Below are positions 59,658 through 64,000 of a stretch of 64,000 bases of DNA, in pieces. Position 1 is the first letter of the stretch. Each line of letters starts with the position of its first letter. The DNA comes from Pseudomonas sp. TH31 (GTDB lineage: Bacteria; Pseudomonadota; Gammaproteobacteria; Pseudomonadales; Pseudomonadaceae): positions 124,001 to 188,000 of the forward strand of contig NZ_JAEKEZ010000023.1 of assembly GCF_016650815.1 (NCBI RefSeq), read 5' to 3'. A program made the position numbers and the translations under genes. The notes beneath the pieces were generated by a model. It was not told the DNA's origin. It did not search any database and saw only the letters and a list, made by a program, of their open reading frames with translations.

Positions 59658-59742
59658 AAAAGATCGCAGCCTTCGGCAGCTCCTAGGGGGGCTGTGGCTG
59701 CACTCGATCGGTGTAGGAGCTGCCGCAGGCTGCGATCTTTTG
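59658..59742. repeat. REPIN between moxR and the DUF58 gene
   Basis: Arms GATCGCAGCCTTCGGCAGC and GCTGCCGCAGGCTGCGATC in the 139-bp gap; the left arm ends CTCCTAGGGGGG in place of CTCCTACAGGG. Confidence 0.9.
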
Positions 59743-59765
59743 AATGCACAACGCGGTGCCACCCG

Positions 59766-61097
59766 ATGAAACCCTCGCGTCTGTTGCTGATCTGGCTCTC
59801 GGCGCTGCTAGGCCTGGGCATCGTATTGGGTGCGCTGCGGGCGCTCGAAATCGACATACCCAAAAACCTGCCATCAATCAGTTGGGCACTGTTGCTGGCG
59901 CTTCTGGCCTTGAGCGTTCTCGACGCCATTGGCCTCAAACGTCTGCCCTCGCCGCGCCTCAAACGACAGATGCCCGGCAGCCTGGCGCTCGGTCGTTGGG
60001 GCGATGTGCAGTTGGAGGTTGAACATGATTTTGCACAACCGCTGAACGTACAGGTCTACGATCATGCCCCTGACGGTTTGAGCGTCGAACACTTGCCGCA
60101 AGCAGTCGAACTGCAACCCGGCCAGCGCAGCCTGATCCGCTATCGCCTGCGCCCTCTCAAGCGCGGACACTTCGCTTTCGAACACTGCGAAATCGACCTG
60201 CCGAGCCCATTAGGACTATGGTCCGGTAAACGCCTGCTGAGCGTGGCCGACACCACCCGTGTCTACCCGGATTTCGCCCGGCTCTACGGCGGCCAACTGC
60301 TGGCGGTGGATAACTGGCTCAGCCAGCTCGGCGTGCGCCAGCTCCAGCGGCGTGGATTGGGGCTGGAGTTTCATCAGTTGCGCGAATACCGCGAAGGCGA
60401 CAGCTTGCGCCAGATCGACTGGAAAGCCACCGCCCGCCAACGCACGCCGATTGCCCGGGAGTATCAGGACGAGCGCGACCAACAGATTATTTTCATGCTC
60501 GACTGCGGCCGACGAATGCGCAGTCAGGATGACGAACTCAGCCACTTCGACCACGCGCTGAATGCCTGCCTGCTGTTGAGCTACGTTGCACTGCGCCAGG
60601 GCGATGCTGTGGGCTTGAGTACCTTTGCCTGCGATCAACCGCGTTACCTCGCACCCGTCAAAGGTCCGGGCCAGCTCAAAGTGCTGCTCAACGCCGTTTA
60701 CGACCTCGACAACACGCAACGCCCCGCTGACTACCAGGCAGCCGTCAGCCAACTCCTCGTTCGTCAGAAGCGCCGCGCGCTGGTGGTCATCGTCACCAAC
60801 TTGCGCGATGAAGACGACGAGGAGCTGCTGAGTGCCGTCATGCGCCTGGGCCGCCAACACCGAGTGCTGGTGGTCAGCTTGCGCGAAGAGGTACTCGATG
60901 AGCTGAGGCAGGCACCGGTGCAAACCTTACCCGAGGCACTGGCCTATTGCGGTACGGTCGACTATTTGAATGCACGGGCCGAGCTCCATGAGCGGCTGAG
61001 TGCTCATGGTGTGCCGGTGCTTGAAGCCCGGCCCCACGAATTGGGAGCCGGATTGGTGACGCGTTATTTGAGCTGGAAAAAAGCCGGCGTGCTTTAG
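59766..61097 (+). CDS. DUF58 domain protein
   Basis: 443 aa. Two N-terminal membrane helices (about 5-50), a beta-rich middle, and the DUF58 signature REYREGDSLRQIDWKATAR (about 215-233), followed by a VWA-like fold with FMLDCGRRM. Typical substrate or partner of MoxR ATPases. ATG 59766 is chosen. Last gene of the RDD-SpoIIM-DUF4129-DUF4350-MoxR-DUF58 set. Confidence 0.93.
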   Translation: MKPSRLLLIWLSALLGLGIVLGALRALEIDIPKNLPSISWALLLALLALSVLDAIGLKRLPSPRLKRQMPGSLALGRWGDVQLEVEHDFAQPLNVQVYDHAPDGLSVEHLPQAVELQPGQRSLIRYRLRPLKRGHFAFEHCEIDLPSPLGLWSGKRLLSVADTTRVYPDFARLYGGQLLAVDNWLSQLGVRQLQRRGLGLEFHQLREYREGDSLRQIDWKATARQRTPIAREYQDERDQQIIFMLDCGRRMRSQDDELSHFDHALNACLLLSYVALRQGDAVGLSTFACDQPRYLAPVKGPGQLKVLLNAVYDLDNTQRPADYQAAVSQLLVRQKRRALVVIVTNLRDEDDEELLSAVMRLGRQHRVLVVSLREEVLDELRQAPVQTLPEALAYCGTVDYLNARAELHERLSAHGVPVLEARPHELGAGLVTRYLSWKKAGVL

Positions 61098-61143
61098 GCG
61101 GCGTTCTCAATTAGTTTTCCCGCCGCGTTGTCGCCTTAAAGCA

Positions 61144-61248
61144 AGATCAAAAGATCGCAGCCTGCGGCAGCTCCTACGGGGACCGTGTCACCAGGACATG
61201 GTGGGTAAACACTGATCCTGTAGGAGCTGCCGCAGGCTGCGATTTTTG
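61144..61248. repeat. REPIN (GTAGGAGCTGCC family)
   Basis: Both arms carry the CTGCGGCAG/CTGCCGCAG variant; spacer about 50 bp. Lies between the converging DUF58 and PilZ genes. Confidence 0.9.
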
Positions 61249-61253
61249 GTTGC

Positions 61254-61613
61254 TCAGGCAGAAGCAGGCAACGGCTGAAAGCTGAAATACCGGCGCAAAG
61301 CATTCACCAACTGCCCATATTCCGGCGGTGCCCGTTGCAGGCGGAACCCGGTGTCATAGTGGTGGGGTGTGGCGTCTTCGTGGCACCACAGGCAATACGC
61401 GCGCACGTCGATAACCTGCTGGCAGCCATCGCTGCCCGGGATTTTCAGACGCAAGTCGAAGTCCGCGCCAACCATCATCGGCAACTGACTGATGAGCATC
61501 AACCCGTCTTCAGACACATTGCCCAGAAAGCCGATGGGTTTGTCGGTGACGCTGTTGAACACTTTCAGAAAATACGGCAGTTGATGCCGCTCGATACGGC
61601 GCTCAGTGAACAT
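61254..61613 (-). CDS. PilZ domain protein
   Basis: 119 aa, a single PilZ domain. The cyclic-di-GMP motifs are RRIERHQLPYFLKVFN (RxxxR) and NVSEDGLML (D/NxSxxG). ATG 61613 (MFTERRIERHQ) is where the family starts; the longer frame adds 23 unlikely residues. Probably a cyclic-di-GMP receptor; target unknown. Confidence 0.9.
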   Translation of the reverse strand: MFTERRIERHQLPYFLKVFNSVTDKPIGFLGNVSEDGLMLISQLPMMVGADFDLRLKIPGSDGCQQVIDVRAYCLWCHEDATPHHYDTGFRLQRAPPEYGQLVNALRRYFSFQPLPASA

Positions 61614-61859
61614 GCTGAATTCGCTACGCAAGGCCCTTAAGCAGGGCCGCACCAATGCTTCGGAACGGGCGCTTTGCTTCATTTATATAAGCAATAGAGG
61701 CCCGCTCTCCCTGCTTCCGGTGTGGCAATCCATAAACCGCTGCCACGTCTACCGCTGCCAGTCGCAAGTGTTACGTCAGTTTAGAGGCAAGGCTCTAATC
61801 CGGTTATTCGACTATAGCCCACCCTATACAGTCGGCCAGCCGTTGTATGAGATCTATCA

Positions 61860-62243
61860 TCAGAAGCCGGTCGGCTGCACCGCCGCCGCGCTGCGCGTCG
61901 GGTAATGACCCAGCGACTGCAGGGTTTCCAGGCGCGCGCGGGCACGGTAGGCGTATTCGCTTTGCGGGTACGAGGCAATGATGAACTCGTAGGTTTGCGC
62001 GGCATCGATAAACAGCTTTTGCCGTTCCAGGCATTGGCCGCGCATCATCGACACTTCCGGCTGCACGTAGCGCCGGGCGCGGCTGTCGCGGTCAACCTTG
62101 GACAGCTCGAGCATCACCTGCTCGCAATTGCCCCGGTCATAGGCGCTGTAGGCGTTATTCAAATGATGGTTCATCGACCAACGGGTGCAGCCCGTGACGC
62201 TGAGGGCGCTGATGGCAAGGGCGGCAATGAGCACGAATCGCAT
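61860..62243 (-). CDS. small lipoprotein with TPR-like helices
   Basis: 127 aa. Signal peptide with lipobox LSVTGC (cleavage before Cys about 19), then two or three TPR-like helical pairs (NNAYSAYDRGNCEQVMLELSK...QTYEFIIASYPQSEYAYRAR). AGGAGA lies upstream. Probably outer-membrane anchored; function unknown. Confidence 0.85.
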   Translation of the reverse strand: MRFVLIAALAISALSVTGCTRWSMNHHLNNAYSAYDRGNCEQVMLELSKVDRDSRARRYVQPEVSMMRGQCLERQKLFIDAAQTYEFIIASYPQSEYAYRARARLETLQSLGHYPTRSAAAVQPTGF

Positions 62244-62415
62244 GGGGGTTCTCCTGTCTTGAGCTCTGTATCGACCCGTTGCGCAAAATCTTCAGGCGGC
62301 CTGTAACCAAAAGTATTCGTTTCAAGATAAAAACGAATAAGTAGTGCATTCGAACAATGACTACAGCCAGAGAGCATAGTAGCCTCACTCAGCGCTTGAA
62401 CTCAGGAGTCTATGC

Positions 62416-63867
62416 ATGTCCGTCCGTCGCACCAAAATCGTCGCTACCCTTGGCCCGGCCAGTAACTCGCCGGAAGTTCTCGAACAGCTGATTCTGGCTG
62501 GCCTGGACGTCGCCCGCCTGAACTTCTCCCACGGCACCCCCGACGAGCACAAGGCTCGCGCGAAGCTGGTGCGTGACCTCGCTGCCAAGCACGGCCGCTT
62601 CGTCGCCCTGCTGGGTGACCTGCAAGGCCCGAAAATCCGTATCGCCAAATTCGCCAACAAAAAGATTGAGCTGAAGATCGGTGATCTGTTCACCTTTTCC
62701 ACCAGCCATCCGTTGACCGAAGGCAACCAGCAAGTGGTCGGCATCGACTACCCGGATCTGGTCAAGGACTGCGGTGTGGGCGACGAGCTGCTGCTCGACG
62801 ACGGCCGCGTGGTGATGCGTGTTGATACCGCCACCGCCACCGAACTGCATTGCACCGTGCTGATCGGCGGCCCGCTGTCGGACCACAAAGGCATCAACCG
62901 TCGCGGCGGTGGCCTGACCGCTCCAGCCCTGACTGAAAAAGACAAGGCCGACATCAAGCTCGCCGCTGAAATGGAAGTCGACTACCTCGCCGTGTCCTTC
63001 CCGCGTGACGCCGCCGACATGGAATACGCCCGTCAACTGCGCGACGAGGCCGGCGGTACTGCCTGGCTGGTGGCGAAGATCGAACGCGCCGAAGCCGTGG
63101 CCGATGACGACACCCTCGATGCGCTGATCAAAGCTTCCGACGCGGTGATGGTTGCCCGTGGTGACCTCGGCGTGGAAATCGGCGACGCCGAGCTGGTGGG
63201 CATTCAGAAGAAAATCATTCTGCACGCACGCCGCCACAACAAGGCGGTGATCGTCGCGACCCAGATGATGGAGTCGATGATCCAGAACCCGATGCCGACT
63301 CGCGCCGAAGTGTCCGACGTGGCCAACGCCGTGCTCGACTACACCGACGCCGTGATGCTCTCGGCCGAAAGTGCTGCCGGTCTGTACCCGCTGGAAGCCG
63401 TGCAAGCAATGGCGCGCATCTGCGTCGGTGCTGAAAAGCACCCGACCAGCAAGACCTCCAGCCACCGCATCGGCAAGGTCTTTGAAAGCTGCGACCAGAG
63501 CATCGCCCTGGCCGCCATGTACACCGCCAACCACTTCCCGGGCGTGAAGGCGATCATCGCCCTGACCGAAAGTGGCTACACGCCGTTGATCATGTCGCGC
63601 ATCCGCTCTTCGGTGCCGATCTACGCGTTCTCCCCGCACCGCGAAACCCAGGCCCGCGCGGCCATGTTCCGTGGCGTCTACACCGTACCGTTCGACCCGG
63701 CATCGCTGCCGCCTGAGCAAGTCAGCCAGGCCGCGATCGACGAGTTGCTCAAGCTCGGCGTCGTGGCGAAAGGCGACTGGGTCATCCTGACCAAGGGCGA
63801 CAGCTACCACACCATCGGCGGTACCAACGGGATGAAAATCCTGCACGTTGGCGATCCGATGGTCTGA
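62416..63867 (+). CDS. pykA: pyruvate kinase
   Basis: 483 aa. Converts phosphoenolpyruvate and ADP to pyruvate and ATP. N-terminal RRTKIVATLGPASN, active-site LVAKIERAEAV (Lys) and VMVARGDLGVEI, C-terminal allosteric domain. Similar in type to PykA of pseudomonads by neighbours and start. Terminator follows. Confidence 0.96.
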   Translation: MSVRRTKIVATLGPASNSPEVLEQLILAGLDVARLNFSHGTPDEHKARAKLVRDLAAKHGRFVALLGDLQGPKIRIAKFANKKIELKIGDLFTFSTSHPLTEGNQQVVGIDYPDLVKDCGVGDELLLDDGRVVMRVDTATATELHCTVLIGGPLSDHKGINRRGGGLTAPALTEKDKADIKLAAEMEVDYLAVSFPRDAADMEYARQLRDEAGGTAWLVAKIERAEAVADDDTLDALIKASDAVMVARGDLGVEIGDAELVGIQKKIILHARRHNKAVIVATQMMESMIQNPMPTRAEVSDVANAVLDYTDAVMLSAESAAGLYPLEAVQAMARICVGAEKHPTSKTSSHRIGKVFESCDQSIALAAMYTANHFPGVKAIIALTESGYTPLIMSRIRSSVPIYAFSPHRETQARAAMFRGVYTVPFDPASLPPEQVSQAAIDELLKLGVVAKGDWVILTKGDSYHTIGGTNGMKILHVGDPMV

Positions 63868-63886
63868 GTGACGGACAGCTGAAAAA

Positions 63887-63919
63887 CAAAAGCCCCGCCA
63901 TGTGAATGGCGGGGCTTTT
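63887..63919 (+). terminator. terminator after pykA
   Basis: AAAAGCCCCGCCAT gtga ATGGCGGGGCTTTT, 20 bp past the stop. Confidence 0.93.
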
Positions 63920-63927
63920 GCGTTGAA

Positions 63928-63951
63928 GATCAAAAGATCGCAGCCTTCGGC
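63928..63951. repeat. truncated REP arm
   Basis: AAGATCAAAAGATCGCAGCC followed by TTCGGCA, then sequence diverges at catatcc. A single arm without a partner inside the window. Confidence 0.7.
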
Positions 63952-63962
63952 ATATCCAAGGT

Positions 63963-64000
63963 TCAATGCCGATTGATAAACCCCGACAACGCCGCCATCG
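63963..64000 (-). CDS. C-terminal tail of an unidentified gene
   Basis: On the minus strand a frame is open from the window edge to a TGA at 63963-63965 and encodes ...MAALSGFINRH. It may be the end of the next gene; a hydratase lies here in P. aeruginosa as I recall, but 11 codons are too few to say. Confidence 0.3.
   Translation of the reverse strand, partial: MAALSGFINRH

Overview
The window comes from a Pseudomonas of the P. fluorescens complex. Four things suggest this: high-GC coding, an MvaT-type H-NS-like protein, an OprD porin, and many short GTAGGAGCTGCC- or GTGGGAGC-type REP/REPIN repeats. Gene order also matches blocks I remember from P. aeruginosa (arcABC; gcsR-gcvHP-sdaA-gcvT; oprD to queC; mscS/yajQ to secA; chemoreceptor to pykA). 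No phage, integrase, transposase, CRISPR array or rRNA was seen, so this is core chromosome with repeat-filled intergenic spaces.

Layout. 1-2471: end of arcA, then arcB and arcC (arginine deiminase pathway), followed by a DUF5064 gene. 3071-11622: a TyrR/GcsR-like sigma-54 activator, an eight-unit 91-bp tandem repeat array, and the gcvH-gcvP-sdaA-gcvT operon, which has a recognisable sigma-54 promoter and paired operators. 12015-14325: cold-shock protein, small RDD protein, nadA, tRNA-Lys. 14389-24748 (minus strand): yebC-ruvCAB-ybgC-tolQRAB-pal-cpoB-queE-queC. 24869-31759: aspS, a zinc-ribbon protein, dps, a membrane-anchored cold-shock-domain protein, slyX, a HIT protein and oprD with an ArgR-like operator. 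31900-45440: mscS, yajQ, a panE-like gene, a sensor kinase, a cobalamin adenosyltransferase, a Nudix-ThiE fusion, a GST, argJ, secA, a DciA-like gene and a HerA-like ATPase. 45628-54056: chemoreceptor, a three-gene glycosyltransferase/deacetylase/flippase-like operon, a small acidic protein, purU, mvaT and sbcB. 54243-61097: a tightly coupled RDD-SpoIIM-DUF4129-DUF4350-MoxR-DUF58 cluster. 61254-63867: a PilZ protein, a lipoprotein and pykA.

How the parts work together. The first 12 kb is amino-acid catabolism: arginine to ATP, and glycine and serine to one-carbon units and pyruvate. The tol-pal block maintains the envelope, next to Holliday-junction processing and queuosine synthesis. The MoxR cluster and the glycosyltransferase operon are conserved envelope modules whose functions I cannot name; they are the best candidates for undescribed systems here.

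Quality warning. Six conserved genes (gcvT twice, nadA, yebC, dps, the DUF4129 gene and the DUF4350 gene) carry seven single-base losses, all in C/G runs and several at reconstructed CCCGGG. This looks more like systematic sequencing error than real gene decay.
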